Source: Zwartia hollandica (GTDB lineage: Bacteria; Pseudomonadota; Gammaproteobacteria; Burkholderiales; Burkholderiaceae_B). Taken from it: a stretch of 64,000 nucleotides of DNA. The stretch lies in contig NZ_JAHXRI010000010.1 in assembly GCF_019923725.1 (NCBI RefSeq), forward strand, positions 62,001 to 126,000. Reading direction: 5' to 3'. This document shows positions 52,474 through 62,588 of this stretch, piece after piece. Position numbers and translations under genes: made by a program. The number at the start of each line of letters is the position of its first letter. Position 1 is the first letter of the stretch. Under the pieces are notes generated by a model. That model was not told the DNA's origin, searched no databases, and was given only the letters and a program-made list of their open reading frames with translations.

Positions 52474-55296
52474 ATGAGCTTGAAACCCTGGCGAGAAATA
52501 ATCGTGCCCCACCCGGACGTGCTGAATGGCACGTTTCAGCAATCCGAGTTTGCTGCCGACCTGACCGCCGTGCGCACGGGCAGAGCGACAGCGGAATACG
52601 GGGATGCAAAGTCTTTTTACGCGCGCACATTCATTACCGAGGGAATGGGCAGGCTGCTCACCCAAGTGGCGCAGCGCCTCAATGGCAAGGGTGGTGAGCC
52701 GGTCATTCAGTTGCAGACTTCTTTCGGTGGCGGCAAGACGCACACTATGCTTGCCGTGTATCACTTGGCGAATCGGCAATGTGCGCTAAGTGACCTCGCT
52801 GGCATCCCAGCGCTTCTGGACCAAGCTGGTGTGATGGATGTGCCGGCAGCCAAGGTAGCCGTGCTGGATGGCACCGCCCATGCCCCCGGGCAAGCCTGGA
52901 AACAAGGCCAGCAAGCGGTGCACACCTTGTGGGGCGAGATGGCATGGCAGCTAGGGGGGGCAGAAGCTTTCTCTCTGGTCAAGGCAGCTGATGCCAACGG
53001 CACCTCACCGGGTAAAGATGTTCTTTGCACTTTGTTGACCCAGTGTGCGCCCTGCGTGGTATTACTTGACGAGTTGGTTGTCTACATCCGCCAGTTCGTT
53101 GAGAGCCAGGCGCTCACCGGCGGCACCTTCGACAGCAACCTGTCTTTCATTCAATCGCTGACCGAGGCGGCTAAATTGGTCCCGAATGCAGTGGTGCTAG
53201 CGTCGCTACCCGAATCTAATAGTCAGGCTGGTGGGCCGCGCGGCGTAGCGGCCTTACAGTCGCTGGAAGCAGTCTTCAATCGCGTGCAAGCCATTTGGAA
53301 AACAGTGGCGCCTGAGGAGGCGTTCGAGATCGTTCGTCGGCGCTTGTTCGAGTCTATTCGCGACGCCAAAGCACGTGATCTGACCTGTCGTGCATTTGCA
53401 GATGCATACATAGCCGAACGTGCGAAGGTTCCACAGGAAACGCAAGAAGCTCGTTACTTTGACCGTATGGTGCAAAGTTACCCAATACACCCCGAAGTGT
53501 TCACTCAACTCTACGAAGAATGGACGACGATTGACGGGTTCCAACGAACGCGCGGCGTGTTGAAACTAATGGCCAAGGTTATCTACCGACTATGGCAGGA
53601 CGATAATAAAGACCTGATGATTCTCCCAGGCAGCCTGCCTCTCTACGACGGCAGTGCCCGTAATGAACTTGTCTACTATCTTGGTCCAGGTTGGGACCCA
53701 GTGATCGACCGCGATATTGATGGCGAACGTGCAGAGACTACGGTTATAGAAACGAAAGAGCCTCGATTTGGATCGGTACAGGCTGCTCGACGCGTTGCTC
53801 GAACAGTATTCCTTGGCAGTGCCCCCTCATCAGTCACTACAAAACCGGGCATACGCGGGCTAGACCGCGCGCGAGTGCTGCTGGGCTGCCTTCAGCCCGG
53901 GCAAACGTCTTCCGATTATTCGGATGCGCTGGACCGGCTGGCGGGCAAACTCCACTACCTGAATTCATCAGGGGACAAGACTCAAGAAGAAACTCGCTAC
54001 TGGTTCGACACCCGCGCCAATCTTCGCCGCGAAATGGAAGAGCGCAAACAGCGGTTTGAAGACGGGGCAGTGCGTGGGCGCATGGCCGAGGTTTTAAAGC
54101 GGATCACCAGCAATGCTGCATTCTTTGATGGCACGCATATTTTCACGCCGCATAGTGATGTGCCAGATGACAGTGCGCTGCGTCTGATTATGCTGCCACC
54201 AGAACAGTTCTACTCGCGCGAAGCGGCTCAAGTTGCTTTTGAGGGAGTGCTTGAGTATGTCAAGCACCACGGCACCACGCCCCGCTATCGTGGCAACCGC
54301 TTGCTCTTTGTTGCGCCAGATCATGGGGCACTGACGCGGCTGCGCGATTGCATACGGGTAGCACTGGCTTGGAAGTCCATCGTGGAAGATGTCGAGCAAA
54401 ATCGACTTACGTTAGACAATCTGCAAACAAACCAGGCCAAGAAGGAACTGATCACAGCAGAGGAGGTTCTGCCACGTGTAACACGAGAGGTCTACAAGTG
54501 GTTGCTATGCCCGTCGCAAGACACCCCGACCTCACCCAAAGCTACTGTTGAGGTATTCCCGCTAAATACCGCCAGTGCGTCGCTGGGGCCAGAGATTGAG
54601 CGCGTTTGTACGGATAACGTACTGGTGATTACAACTTGGTCGCCAATACATCTGCGCGAAGAACTAAAGAAGCTTTACTGGAAGGTAGATAAAAACGCCA
54701 TTGGTGGAATGGCCTTCTGGGAAGACACGCTACGTTACCTATATCTGCCTCGCTTGAAGAGTAGCCAAGTGCTGGAGCAAGCCATTATAAAGGGCGCAGG
54801 TAGCCGGGACTTCTTCGGTACGGCCTACGGACAGCATGAGGGCAAGTTCGACGGTTTTAAATTCGGCGATGCAAACGTGCAACTGGACGACACACTCCTG
54901 CTGATTGAACCTACTGTGGCAAAAGCGTATGAGGCAGCGAACCCGCCAATCATGCCACCGGGCCCCACACCACCCGGGCCAGGACCACTTCCACCAGGCC
55001 CTGGACCGACACCTACTAGTCCGATACCGTCGGGTCCAACGCCCTCTGGCCCGGCACTGACGCCCAAACCCCGTGCGTTTCATGGCAACGTAGCCATCGC
55101 TGCAACGACTGCTAAGATGCGCTTGGTTCAAGTTGCGGAAGAGATCATTGCAGTGCTGGCGGCAGACCCCAATGCAGACGTCAAAGTCACATTAGAAATT
55201 CAGGTCAACTTCCCATCCGGCGCCTCTGACCAAACCAAGCGCGCTATCACGGAGAATGCGAAGACGTTGAACTTCAAGAATGCGGATTGGGAGTGA
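52474..55296 (+). CDS. DUF499 ATPase, HMA-like system
   Basis: The 940-residue protein has Walker [21 protein letters not shown] and Walker [16 protein letters not shown], as in DUF499 (COG1483) AAA-like ATPases. A long middle region follows. A proline/glycine linker of about 45 residues ([20 protein letters not shown] is part of it) joins a small C-terminal domain ([20 protein letters not shown]). The linker is probably flexible. It is the last gene of the operon. DUF499 ATPases accompany DUF1156 methylases and SNF2 helicases in defence islands. Confidence 0.93.
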   Translation: MSLKPWREIIVPHPDVLNGTFQQSEFAADLTAVRTGRATAEYGDAKSFYARTFITEGMGRLLTQVAQRLNGKGGEPVIQLQTSFGGGKTHTMLAVYHLANRQCALSDLAGIPALLDQAGVMDVPAAKVAVLDGTAHAPGQAWKQGQQAVHTLWGEMAWQLGGAEAFSLVKAADANGTSPGKDVLCTLLTQCAPCVVLLDELVVYIRQFVESQALTGGTFDSNLSFIQSLTEAAKLVPNAVVLASLPESNSQAGGPRGVAALQSLEAVFNRVQAIWKTVAPEEAFEIVRRRLFESIRDAKARDLTCRAFADAYIAERAKVPQETQEARYFDRMVQSYPIHPEVFTQLYEEWTTIDGFQRTRGVLKLMAKVIYRLWQDDNKDLMILPGSLPLYDGSARNELVYYLGPGWDPVIDRDIDGERAETTVIETKEPRFGSVQAARRVARTVFLGSAPSSVTTKPGIRGLDRARVLLGCLQPGQTSSDYSDALDRLAGKLHYLNSSGDKTQEETRYWFDTRANLRREMEERKQRFEDGAVRGRMAEVLKRITSNAAFFDGTHIFTPHSDVPDDSALRLIMLPPEQFYSREAAQVAFEGVLEYVKHHGTTPRYRGNRLLFVAPDHGALTRLRDCIRVALAWKSIVEDVEQNRLTLDNLQTNQAKKELITAEEVLPRVTREVYKWLLCPSQDTPTSPKATVEVFPLNTASASLGPEIERVCTDNVLVITTWSPIHLREELKKLYWKVDKNAIGGMAFWEDTLRYLYLPRLKSSQVLEQAIIKGAGSRDFFGTAYGQHEGKFDGFKFGDANVQLDDTLLLIEPTVAKAYEAANPPIMPPGPTPPGPGPLPPGPGPTPTSPIPSGPTPSGPALTPKPRAFHGNVAIAATTAKMRLVQVAEEIIAVLAADPNADVKVTLEIQVNFPSGASDQTKRAITENAKTLNFKNADWE

Positions 55297-55634
55297 CGGA
55301 GTGCCACCCAAAACCCACCGCACCACAAACTTTTGTTCACCAAGGTTCTCAGCTTTCTCGCCAAAACCACAAACGACAAACCTCTGAACCGACGACCAAA
55401 AAGTCATGAGGTTTTGAGACAAACGGGCTTTGAGACCACTTTTACGGCCCGCGGTCACAGGTCGCAGTCAAGAGGTAGCAACGCAAAGCCCCGCACTGTG
55501 CGGGGCTCGTGGCATAGCAAATCTCTGCGTAGCAGGTTCGAAACTTGAGTTTTGGCGGAGCGCATGGGATACGAACCTTAACTACGCTGCGCCGTCGAAC
55601 AAGTCCTCCGCTAAAAAATCGATACTCAGACCAC
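55297..55634. other. 338-bp intergenic region between the HMA-like operon and an HNH gene
   Basis: It holds a strong hairpin, AGCCCCGCA/TGCGGGGCT (55487-55507), which can end transcription from either side. Its right part has two GGTTCGAA/GATACGAACC-like tRNA T-arm-like motifs, but no full tRNA fold was found. No coding frame is supportable. Confidence 0.6.
55487..55507. terminator. 9-bp GC-rich hairpin terminator
   Basis: AGCCCCGCA (55487-55495) and TGCGGGGCT (55499-55507) pair perfectly with a three-base loop. The minus strand continues TTGCGTTG, so it probably ends the HNH gene, and may also end the DUF499 operon. Confidence 0.7.
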
Positions 55635-56642
55635 TCAATCGAGCTCCTCCGGCTCCCAGGTATGAAACAACCGAGCCAGCGCCCTATTATGAAAATCGCT
55701 CAAGAACGTCCTCCGCGCACTTTCGGTAGCGCCTGTCTGATTAATCAGCGTTTCCCGCAAGGGGTGGTGGCTGGCAATCAGAAAGTTGTTTCTAGTTTCT
55801 AAACGCTCTAGTAACCGTATCGTCGGGATGCGTGCAAACTTCCCACCGACGCCGGCATTACATTCGGCACATGCCAGTACAAGGTTCCAAACACCGTCTA
55901 TGCGTTCAAAGGACTCCTCGCGGCTCAACACGTGTGGAAAGAAGTGATCCACTTCGGTTTCCTGGCCGGTGGTGATGTCAATATCACAGCGGCAATAGAA
56001 GCACTTACCCTTTTGATAGCCATTGAGGGCACCGCGCGCACTAGTGACGCTCTTTCTCCGGTTGCTACGATCAAAGGTGAACAACATGCTCTGGTCCGCG
56101 TCATGTTTAACATCGATCAAATGCGTTGCCACGCCAAGCGACCACGCAGTCTCGACTAGATTCCATCTCGCTTCGACTTCTACTCCGAGGTTTTGAATAT
56201 AGTGTCCTGCCATCAAGGCAGTGAATTCATCGGTGATACGAATTCCGTTATTACTCGAACGCTCATCAATAAAGAATCGCTTTTGCGTGTCTTTTGCTCC
56301 AACAACGTGGAAAGCATCAATCACATTGACAAAGCCACGGCGTACGGTTTCTTCGACTAGCTTTGTCTGATTGGGATCATCAATGCCATAGCGGCGGCAA
56401 GCGTCTAAATATTGGCTTGAGGCAGACAGGGCTTGTTTAGGTGCTTGTTTGAGATGACTAACAATATGCTTGGCAAAGGCTGGTGCAAGATCTGATAACT
56501 TCAGTAATTGACCCGCTTGGGGGTTAAGCTCTAGCAACGATTTCGCTAATGCGAATTTGTAGGAGGCTGAGTTTTTGCCGAATAAAATAATCCCACGCCA
56601 ATAGTCTTCGAGTGCTGGGGCGACGGAGATAAAAGGTTGCAT
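55635..56642 (-). CDS. HNH endonuclease family protein
   Basis: The 335-residue protein has a helical N-terminus of 210 residues and a C-terminal HNH domain: CFYCRCDI (zinc pair), TEVDHFFPHVLSREESFERI (HxxP histidine) and NLVLACAECNAGVGGK (second zinc pair and N). It lies convergent with the HMA-like operon, separated by a hairpin. Its target is unknown; it may be an unrelated solitary nuclease or part of the defence region. Confidence 0.88.
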   Translation of the reverse strand: MQPFISVAPALEDYWRGIILFGKNSASYKFALAKSLLELNPQAGQLLKLSDLAPAFAKHIVSHLKQAPKQALSASSQYLDACRRYGIDDPNQTKLVEETVRRGFVNVIDAFHVVGAKDTQKRFFIDERSSNNGIRITDEFTALMAGHYIQNLGVEVEARWNLVETAWSLGVATHLIDVKHDADQSMLFTFDRSNRRKSVTSARGALNGYQKGKCFYCRCDIDITTGQETEVDHFFPHVLSREESFERIDGVWNLVLACAECNAGVGGKFARIPTIRLLERLETRNNFLIASHHPLRETLINQTGATESARRTFLSDFHNRALARLFHTWEPEELD

Positions 56643-56726
56643 TGAGCCTAACGCTGTAACATTTGTAACTAGGTTGTTTCAAATGTAACCAAATTACGCT
56701 CGGATGGCTAAGTTCTTGGAGTTTTT

Positions 56727-57332
56727 ATGGCAGGTATCCCCTACTACGACCAACATGCAACGGTGCTTACTGAACAGTACGAGGCCCTGGCACCCGAGGC
56801 AGTGCATCACTGGCTGATAGACCTGATGCCAACAGGGAAAGACTTAAAGGCTTTAGATGTGGGCGCAGGCTCTGGGCGCGATGCGGCTTGGCTTGCATCG
56901 CGTGGTTATGACGTCTGGGCGGTAGAGCCCTCTGAGGGTATGCGGTTGCAGGGGCAACAGCTACACGCGACAAGCCGGATTACTTGGGTGGAGGATGCCT
57001 TGCCTAAGCTCGAAGTAATTACAGGCTTGAATCAGGGCTATGACTTCATCTTGCTGAGTGCGGTGTGGATGCACGTAGCGCCTGAGCAGCGAGTCTCAGC
57101 ATTTGAGAAACTTACTCAGTTACTGGAGCCTAAGGGTGTACTAGCAATCACACTGCGTTGTGGTCCAGCGCCCGCTGAGCGTGCGATGTATGAGGTTACT
57201 GAACAAGAGGTCAGGCAGCTGGCGGACCGCTTTGGCGTAAAGGTTTTACGCTGTGTGACTGCTCCGGACCAAAGTGGACGGAGCGAGATTAGTTGGATAC
57301 AGATGGCTCTGCAAAACGACTTACCTGGGTAG
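56727..57332 (+). CDS. Class I SAM-dependent methyltransferase
   Basis: The 201-residue protein has motif I ALDVGAGSGRDAAWLASRGY, an acidic loop end WAVEPSEGM and the downstream FILLSAVWMHVAP, the usual order of a small Rossmann-fold methyltransferase. Substrate is unknown. It is a single gene with a good reading start (TTGGAGTTTTT before the ATG). Confidence 0.9.
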   Translation: MAGIPYYDQHATVLTEQYEALAPEAVHHWLIDLMPTGKDLKALDVGAGSGRDAAWLASRGYDVWAVEPSEGMRLQGQQLHATSRITWVEDALPKLEVITGLNQGYDFILLSAVWMHVAPEQRVSAFEKLTQLLEPKGVLAITLRCGPAPAERAMYEVTEQEVRQLADRFGVKVLRCVTAPDQSGRSEISWIQMALQNDLPG

Positions 57333-57764
57333 CAAGCCCATTGTGCGGCTGAGGCTATTCACTTTTACAATCGTAGCCTGAATCAAACGCCACAGCAGCT
57401 TCAAAACCCGCCCTACGATCGCAGTAAAACTTGAGACAAAAACAAAGAAATACAGAATTAAACCTAAGATCTCAATCCACTTAGCTAGGTCTTTTCCTAC
57501 GAACGCATTGAACCCTAAGGCGTGGACTAACACTAGCGTTGCAATGAATCCTACACCTGCTGATAAATACTTTAGCTTCAGTGATGAACCGTGCTCCCAC
57601 AGAATCACTGCAACTACCATCGGATAGATAAACGTAAATCCAAGAAGCGTATCGCTGTAGTACCTGTTTCCTCCCGAAGCAAGTGGCGCATCCGCCATAA
57701 CAGCGACGATGAAGGACAGGATTAGAAAGACGACCGCTGCCCACTGCAGCAACTTCTTAAGCAT
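57321..57764 (-). CDS. Hypothetical membrane protein with four membrane segments
   Basis: ATG 57764, with AGGAGG 5 bp upstream, gives 147 residues; the frame extends upstream to 57818 without a ribosome site. Four hydrophobic segments are visible (LLQWAAVVFLILSFIVAVMA, DTLLGFTFIYPMVVAVILWE, LSAGVGFIATLVLVHALGF and WIEILGLILYFFVFVSSFTA). No family is recognised. The C-terminus is convergent with the methyltransferase gene, overlapping by 12 bp. Confidence 0.72.
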   Translation of the reverse strand: MLKKLLQWAAVVFLILSFIVAVMADAPLASGGNRYYSDTLLGFTFIYPMVVAVILWEHGSSLKLKYLSAGVGFIATLVLVHALGFNAFVGKDLAKWIEILGLILYFFVFVSSFTAIVGRVLKLLWRLIQATIVKVNSLSRTMGLLPR

Positions 57765-57832
57765 GACGCCTCCTGTGTGTTTTGCGCGAGATCTCGTTAA
57801 TAAGAAGTGTACTTGCAATCACCATAAGTAAA

Positions 57833-57858
57833 CGCCCCAGACCAAAATGGCTGGGGCG
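57833..57858 (-). terminator. Intrinsic terminator for the small minus-strand gene
   Basis: CGCCCCAG (57833-57840) pairs with CTGGGGCG (57851-57858). Reading the minus strand, the stem is followed by TTTACTT, a U-rich tail. It lies about 35 bp after the stop of the 74-residue gene at 57894-58118. Confidence 0.7.
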
Positions 57859-57893
57859 AGGTTGGTTAGAAACAGATGGTCTTACAGAACTCC

Positions 57894-58118
57894 TTACATA
57901 GGCAACAGACTACCCAAGAGCTCCGCACCGAAGCCAAGCGCACCGGTCAGGGTGATGGCGCCAAGCTGCAGGCGGAACAGGTTGGTGGTGCGTTTCTCAA
58001 GGGCTTCGCGCAGGGTTTCGAGCTCTTTTCTTGCGTAGGTTTGATCGTATTGGATCTGCCTCAAGATTTGTGCCTGTTGGTCAAGTGTGGGGTGGCAAGA
58101 TGGGGGAGTAAATGGCAT
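57894..58118 (-). CDS. Small coiled-coil protein with C-terminal membrane segment
   Basis: The 74-residue protein has a heptad-like helix (RKELETLREALEKRTTN) and a terminal hydrophobic segment (LGAITLTGALGFGAELLGSL). It is followed by a good intrinsic terminator, supporting a real gene. It resembles small phage-type or DUF1640-like membrane-anchored coiled coils; function unknown. Confidence 0.6.
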   Translation of the reverse strand: MPFTPPSCHPTLDQQAQILRQIQYDQTYARKELETLREALEKRTTNLFRLQLGAITLTGALGFGAELLGSLLPM

Positions 58119-58224
58119 AGCGTACAGTCCTCTGCTGGTTGAAAATGAACCCGCTATGGTACGGAAAGAGGCCTAGGTAGAGATCGCAATAGGTTATAAA
58201 AGTCCTTTGCCGTTGGAGTCCTTT

Positions 58225-59877
58225 ATGGCGCTGTTAAGCCCCGCCCTTCCCCCTCTTACGCCGTCTGGCGGTTTGCATCGCGAGCTCGATGTGTTGTGGC
58301 GTTTGCAGTCGTCGTTATCCGAGGGCTACGAGGTCTTTCATAGTGTGTCCTGGCATTCTCTGCACGAGGGTCGGGATCGCCATGGCGAGATCGATATTGT
58401 CGTGTTGGGCCCAACTGGCAATGTGCTGTTAATGGAAATCAAAGCCGGGGCGGTCTCTCTCACCAATGGCGAGATCTTTAAGCTCTATGCCGATGGTGCA
58501 AGCAACGTCGGGCGGCAGACCCGTGTGCAGTTTGCGGCGATGGTACATCGCTTGCAACAGGCGGGGCTCTATACCTTTGTGACCAACTGCTTGGTCCTGC
58601 CGGATTACGTCTTGGGTACTCAACAAGTTGTGAGCCTGCCACCGGAACGCATTATTGATGCCACCCGCTTTGAGCAGCTTGGCTCGTATGTGTTGGAGTT
58701 CTTGGCCCAAGGTTCTGCGCCAGCGGGCTCAGCGCAGACGCAGAGCAGTGTGCAGGCGCTACGGCAATTCTTTTGTAATGAATTCAATGTCACCTTAGAC
58801 CTGCGTGCCTTGGGCGCCCAAGTCCGTGATACAACACTACGCTTAGCCGATGGGTTGGCGACTTGGGTACCGAGGATCACCACCCCTTCTGGTGTCATCC
58901 GCGTACAAGCCACAGCCGGGTCTGGCAAAACCCAACTCGCCCTGCGCTTACTGCAAGACGCCGCTGCCAGTGGGCTGCGCAGCCTCTATGTTTGCTACAA
59001 CCGTAGTCTGGCAGACCATATCGGGCGGATTGCACCACCCAAGGCTAAGGTCGCGAGTTTTCATGAACTTTGTGTTGAATACTATCGACACGCAGTGGGT
59101 GAGCCAGACTTTGCCGCGCAAGACACCTATGCCCAGCTCACCCAGCATTACTGCGAGGCCGTTGAGCAAAACACCGAGATGCAAGGGCGCTACCAATTGC
59201 TCGTAATTGACGAGGGGCAGGATTTTGACCCAGCCTGGGTCGCTGCCCTACTCCCACAGTTGGCAGACAACGGCCGTATCTATTTGCTCGAAGACGAAGC
59301 ACAGCGCCTGTATGCGCGTGACGAATTCGATCTCTCTGACGTAGTGGTCGTCAATTGCCGCGATAACTTCCGTACTCCACGTGCGGTGTGCTCAGTGATT
59401 AATGCACTAGCTCTAACTGAACCCCCAATTGATGCCCGGGCGGCGTATGAAGGCGAGCTGCCCAACTTTTATACCTATAACTCTGACAAAGCACTGTTAC
59501 GCGAAACCGAACGTGCGGTGCAGGCGCTGATGACACGCGGTATCGCCTTAAGTGACATCGCCGTGATTAGCTGGCGTGGCTTAGCCAAAGCGTTGCTCGT
59601 ACAAACACCAACACTTGGGCAGTTCAGCTTGCGACGCCCCACGGGCAAATACACCAATGCCGGCGATGCGGTTTGGACAGAGGGTGATTTATTGGTCGAA
59701 TCTGTCTATCGGTTTAAAGGACAAAGCGCGGCCGGGATTGTGTTGACGGAAGTGGATTTTGAAGAGCTAGATGAAGGGAGCAAGCGCAAGCTGTTTGTGG
59801 GGCTTACGCGGGCGCAGTTAGCGGTCGAGGTCGTGCTCAGTGAACGTGCGGCGGCTTGTTTGAGTGCGGTGGTTTAG
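58225..59877 (+). CDS. NERD nuclease-related domain and UvrD-like helicase
   Basis: ATG 58225 with GGAG 7 bp upstream gives 550 residues (a TTG at 58207 is the longer alternative). The N-terminal NERD domain has GEIDIVVLGPTGNVLLMEIK, the E...D...E-x-K nuclease pattern. An SF1 helicase follows with Walker A ATAGSGKTQLALRLL, DEGQDFDPAW (DExx-box), a FRTPRAVCSVINAL segment and a VYRFKGQSAAGIVLTEVDFE end segment. It may unwind and cut DNA in repair or defence. It lies alone between small membrane protein genes. Confidence 0.92.
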   Translation: MALLSPALPPLTPSGGLHRELDVLWRLQSSLSEGYEVFHSVSWHSLHEGRDRHGEIDIVVLGPTGNVLLMEIKAGAVSLTNGEIFKLYADGASNVGRQTRVQFAAMVHRLQQAGLYTFVTNCLVLPDYVLGTQQVVSLPPERIIDATRFEQLGSYVLEFLAQGSAPAGSAQTQSSVQALRQFFCNEFNVTLDLRALGAQVRDTTLRLADGLATWVPRITTPSGVIRVQATAGSGKTQLALRLLQDAAASGLRSLYVCYNRSLADHIGRIAPPKAKVASFHELCVEYYRHAVGEPDFAAQDTYAQLTQHYCEAVEQNTEMQGRYQLLVIDEGQDFDPAWVAALLPQLADNGRIYLLEDEAQRLYARDEFDLSDVVVVNCRDNFRTPRAVCSVINALALTEPPIDARAAYEGELPNFYTYNSDKALLRETERAVQALMTRGIALSDIAVISWRGLAKALLVQTPTLGQFSLRRPTGKYTNAGDAVWTEGDLLVESVYRFKGQSAAGIVLTEVDFEELDEGSKRKLFVGLTRAQLAVEVVLSERAAACLSAVV

Positions 59878-59885
59878 AGGGTTGG

Positions 59886-60188
59886 CTATTTGGCGTAGCT
59901 GTCTATTAGGTATTTAGCTAAGAAGCCTAAGAGCGTGAACAAGCTGCCGCAATAGGTTGTGATCAGCCACATAAACTTTCTATCAAAGTACTTGTGCAAA
60001 TCTTCACGGGTTTGTGCGATCTCCTTGTGTAGCTCAGTTCGGACTGAGTCTATTTCAGTTCGCAGTTCAGCTTGGCCTTGCACCATTTGAACGCGCAAAT
60101 CCGTAACGGCTTGGCAAAGCTGCGCCATCGTTGCCTCGAGGCGCTCGTAGGCTTTGGTGTTTTGTTCAACTGCTTTAGGTGTGAGCAC
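59886..60188 (-). CDS. Membrane-anchored coiled-coil protein, DUF1640-like
   Basis: The 100-residue protein has a long coiled coil (AYERLEATMAQLCQAVTDLR, then VQGQAELRTEIDSVRTELHK) and a C-terminal membrane segment (FMWLITTYCGSLFTLLGFLA). This architecture is like the DUF1640 group of tail-anchored coiled-coil proteins. Function unknown. It is convergent with the NERD helicase, which ends 8 bp away. Confidence 0.72.
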   Translation of the reverse strand: MLTPKAVEQNTKAYERLEATMAQLCQAVTDLRVQMVQGQAELRTEIDSVRTELHKEIAQTREDLHKYFDRKFMWLITTYCGSLFTLLGFLAKYLIDSYAK

Positions 60189-60636
60189 GCTTTGATCCGT
60201 GACGAAATCTCAGGCGGTATTGTGAGCCGTTTCTATTCGTATATTTGCTTGTAGAGCAAGTATTTGGTTAGAAATTGTTAGGGGTTGTATCAAGTATGAA
60301 ACTGGATACGTCTCAACTAACGCACCAACCATTAAAAAGCAAAAGCCCCCAAACGGGGGCTCTAAAACTGACGCTCACTAAAGCTTTCAAATGGCTTTAA
60401 GTGAGCCGCTGTGAGGACTTAACCTCTCAGACTCCAGCCGAACACCGAAGTGCCGGAAAACAATGAAATACTACATTATCGGTTGAGCCTAAGCAACTAT
60501 TAATAGCGTTGGACATCAGCTCTGGCATCGCCAAGGCGGACGCACCGACAATCACCGCCAAGGCATCATAGGTTTCGCTACGCGAATATGCTCGAGTGCA
60601 TGAATGAACTCTGAGCGCATGTCATCGCTCATCGCG
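60189..60636. other. 448-bp intergenic region
   Basis: It contains the terminator at 60344-60361. The stretch from about 60362 to 60636 follows the SGNH gene without an acceptable gene. On the minus strand a frame reads TYDALAVIVGASALAMPELM but has no start codon and may be a remnant; it was not called. Confidence 0.55.
60344..60361 (-). terminator. Terminator for the SGNH hydrolase transcript
   Basis: AGCCCCC (60344-60350) and GGGGGCT (60355-60361) pair with a four-base loop. On the minus strand the stem is followed by TTTTGCTTTTT, a U-run. It lies about 275 bp downstream of the SGNH gene stop. Confidence 0.8.
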
Positions 60637-62103
60637 CTATCGATAAAAAATGCGTTTGTTTGGTACGGGTGACAGCTCTTTTAACCAACCCACCACTGAG
60701 TGGGGTTGAATGTTGACTGTTGTTTTTATTTCTAAAGATTTAATCGCTGGCTCGCGCTTGAAGCGCTCGAGCGTGTTTAACAGGGACTGCGCCAAGAGAT
60801 CTCCCTTGACTGCATATCCTATACCGGTCAAGTGAATGTTATCGGTACTGGCAAGACCGTAAGCTGTCCAAATTGTCATCGCCCCTCTTCCCCCTGCCAC
60901 GCGATACCAGTCGTAAAACAGGCAATCATTTTCAAAGGCGACGCGTCGAGCCAACTCTGCAAAATCCCACGCGGCTGTGATGTTCTTTCTTCTAAAATTC
61001 ATGTCCTGCGCGGACGTGATGAGGATCACTGCCTGGGGATGTTTAGCCTTTACCCTTTTGATGGTCTGCACCATAATTTTTTCGAGGTCGGGTGCAATAC
61101 TGTTTTTATAGACTAGATCATTGGTGCCCCAATCGAGCACGATTAAATCCGGAGCCAGCTGCGCCGACTGTTCTTCAAAGTATGTTTGCGCGAGCAACGC
61201 ACTGTAGGTGGCGCCGCCAACCCCTAGGTTGTGATACATCACACCCGGCGTCGTGTTTTCAATGCTGACACCATGCACTTCAAAATAACCACCGCTATTG
61301 GGGCTTGCATTGCGGAGTTCGAATCGCAGCGTGTCAGAGAGCTCAGGAAAGCTCAAGGTAAGCATTTGCGAACGTGGCTGTGTACCGCCGCTCGGCACAA
61401 CAACATCATGTACGAAATTACCCGACTGCACGCGTAACGTAAACGCTGTTGAGGTCGCAACATAAAAAAACTTGACGAGCTTCTTGCCAGGTTCGGGAGT
61501 CGAAACGAAATTCAACGTGAATGATGCGTCTGCACCACTGGTTCTTGCAACAAAGCCAGAAACGCCGAGGGGTAAGCGTGGTGTCTGTTGAATACTGTTC
61601 GCAGTGGCCCATTCGCCGCTAAACGTAGACTTGTAGTCATTTTGCGAGTACGTCTTGGCGATCGAATACGGAAACACCATGCCGCGCCCTGCACTCCCGC
61701 CTATGCTCTGGAGACGATTGCGAGCGATCTCGGCGGCATACCCCCCCTGCACCAACGAATCACCAAAATGCGCGACCTTAAAACCTTCAGTCTTCGCAGC
61801 AGCCCATTTCTGTTGTAAGCGCTGCACCAGCCGAGCATCTTTAAATTCAAAGATGTTTGTCTCGGCAGTTACATAACGATTCAGTGACTGCCCTTGCTGG
61901 GCTAAGAAATCATCGACCGTACGACGCGCATAGGCTTTAGCAGAGGAATTGCCCACAAAGGTGTCTACGCGCTGGGGAACCAAAGCCCCCGATGCCTTCT
62001 CTTGCGGAGGCCTTGGTGCTGTCGTGCAAGATCCAAGAAAAAGTGCCACCAACCCGAGCAAGGTTGAACGAATAAAAAATCGGTGCAATGAACGAGTAAG
62101 CAT
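60637..62103 (-). CDS. SGNH/GDSL hydrolase lipoprotein
   Basis: The 488-residue protein begins with a signal peptide and lipobox (LVALFLGSC). The SGNH blocks are present: block I HFGDSLVQGGYA with the catalytic serine, the block II/III region LDWGTNDLVYKN with the conserved asparagine, and the late TDNIHLTGIGYAVKG with the Asp-x-x-His dyad. A lectin-like insertion lies in the middle. It is probably a periplasmic or outer-membrane-anchored esterase acting on polysaccharide O-acetyl groups or similar, which is inference. Confidence 0.88.
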   Translation of the reverse strand: MLTRSLHRFFIRSTLLGLVALFLGSCTTAPRPPQEKASGALVPQRVDTFVGNSSAKAYARRTVDDFLAQQGQSLNRYVTAETNIFEFKDARLVQRLQQKWAAAKTEGFKVAHFGDSLVQGGYAAEIARNRLQSIGGSAGRGMVFPYSIAKTYSQNDYKSTFSGEWATANSIQQTPRLPLGVSGFVARTSGADASFTLNFVSTPEPGKKLVKFFYVATSTAFTLRVQSGNFVHDVVVPSGGTQPRSQMLTLSFPELSDTLRFELRNASPNSGGYFEVHGVSIENTTPGVMYHNLGVGGATYSALLAQTYFEEQSAQLAPDLIVLDWGTNDLVYKNSIAPDLEKIMVQTIKRVKAKHPQAVILITSAQDMNFRRKNITAAWDFAELARRVAFENDCLFYDWYRVAGGRGAMTIWTAYGLASTDNIHLTGIGYAVKGDLLAQSLLNTLERFKREPAIKSLEIKTTVNIQPHSVVGWLKELSPVPNKRIFYR

Positions 62104-62156
62104 TGAGACAAATCTAAAGTGTTAGCAAGGTATGCGCGTGGACGCGCCCTTCGCTA

Positions 62157-62561
62157 CTATATGCCATCTATGTAGTACCAACGACCTTCTTGATAAACAA
62201 AGCGACTGAGCTCGTGCAAACGCGAAGCCTTACCTTGGACACGATAACGAGCAACGAATTCCACCTCTGCGTGCCCGAGGTTGATTGTGCGGTGCGCCTT
62301 AACTTCTAACCCGAGCCATTTCGTGTTGGCATCAAAATCCACCTCGGCCGGACGGTGGCTAGGATCCCAAGTGTTCAGCAGGTAACTGGCGCGCTGCAGC
62401 ACAAAAGCTGAATAGCGCGAGCGCATCAGACTTTCCGCATCAGGCGCTGGCGTCGAGTCAAAATGATCCAAATAGCGCTGGCAACATTCCTCGAAGGACA
62501 AGCTACGCTTACCCTGCATACGGCCGCAGGGGCATGCTGTGTTTTTAGCGAGCGTGATCAT
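62157..62561 (-). CDS. YchJ (UPF0225) family protein
   Basis: The 134-residue protein has the N-terminal zinc-binding CPCGRMQGKRSLSFEECCQRYL (SEC-C-like) and a YchJ core (SLMRSRYSAFVLQRASYLLN) with a nuclear-transport-factor-2-like fold. Full length is normal. Function is not established; the family is common in proteobacteria. Confidence 0.92.
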   Translation of the reverse strand: MITLAKNTACPCGRMQGKRSLSFEECCQRYLDHFDSTPAPDAESLMRSRYSAFVLQRASYLLNTWDPSHRPAEVDFDANTKWLGLEVKAHRTINLGHAEVEFVARYRVQGKASRLHELSRFVYQEGRWYYIDGI

Positions 62562-62588
62562 GACAACCTTAGCGAATGCCTTTAATCA

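Noticed and set aside
55530-55600. tRNA-like sequence (GGTTCGAAAC and GGGATACGAACC) to the right of the HMA-like operon
   Set aside because: The motifs resemble T-arms, but no acceptor stem, D-arm or anticodon stem could be drawn around them. It might be a relic of a tRNA integration site.
60410-60636. Minus-strand frame reading TYDALAVIVGASALAMPELM downstream of the SGNH gene
   Set aside because: There is no start codon in frame and no family match; it may be a remnant.
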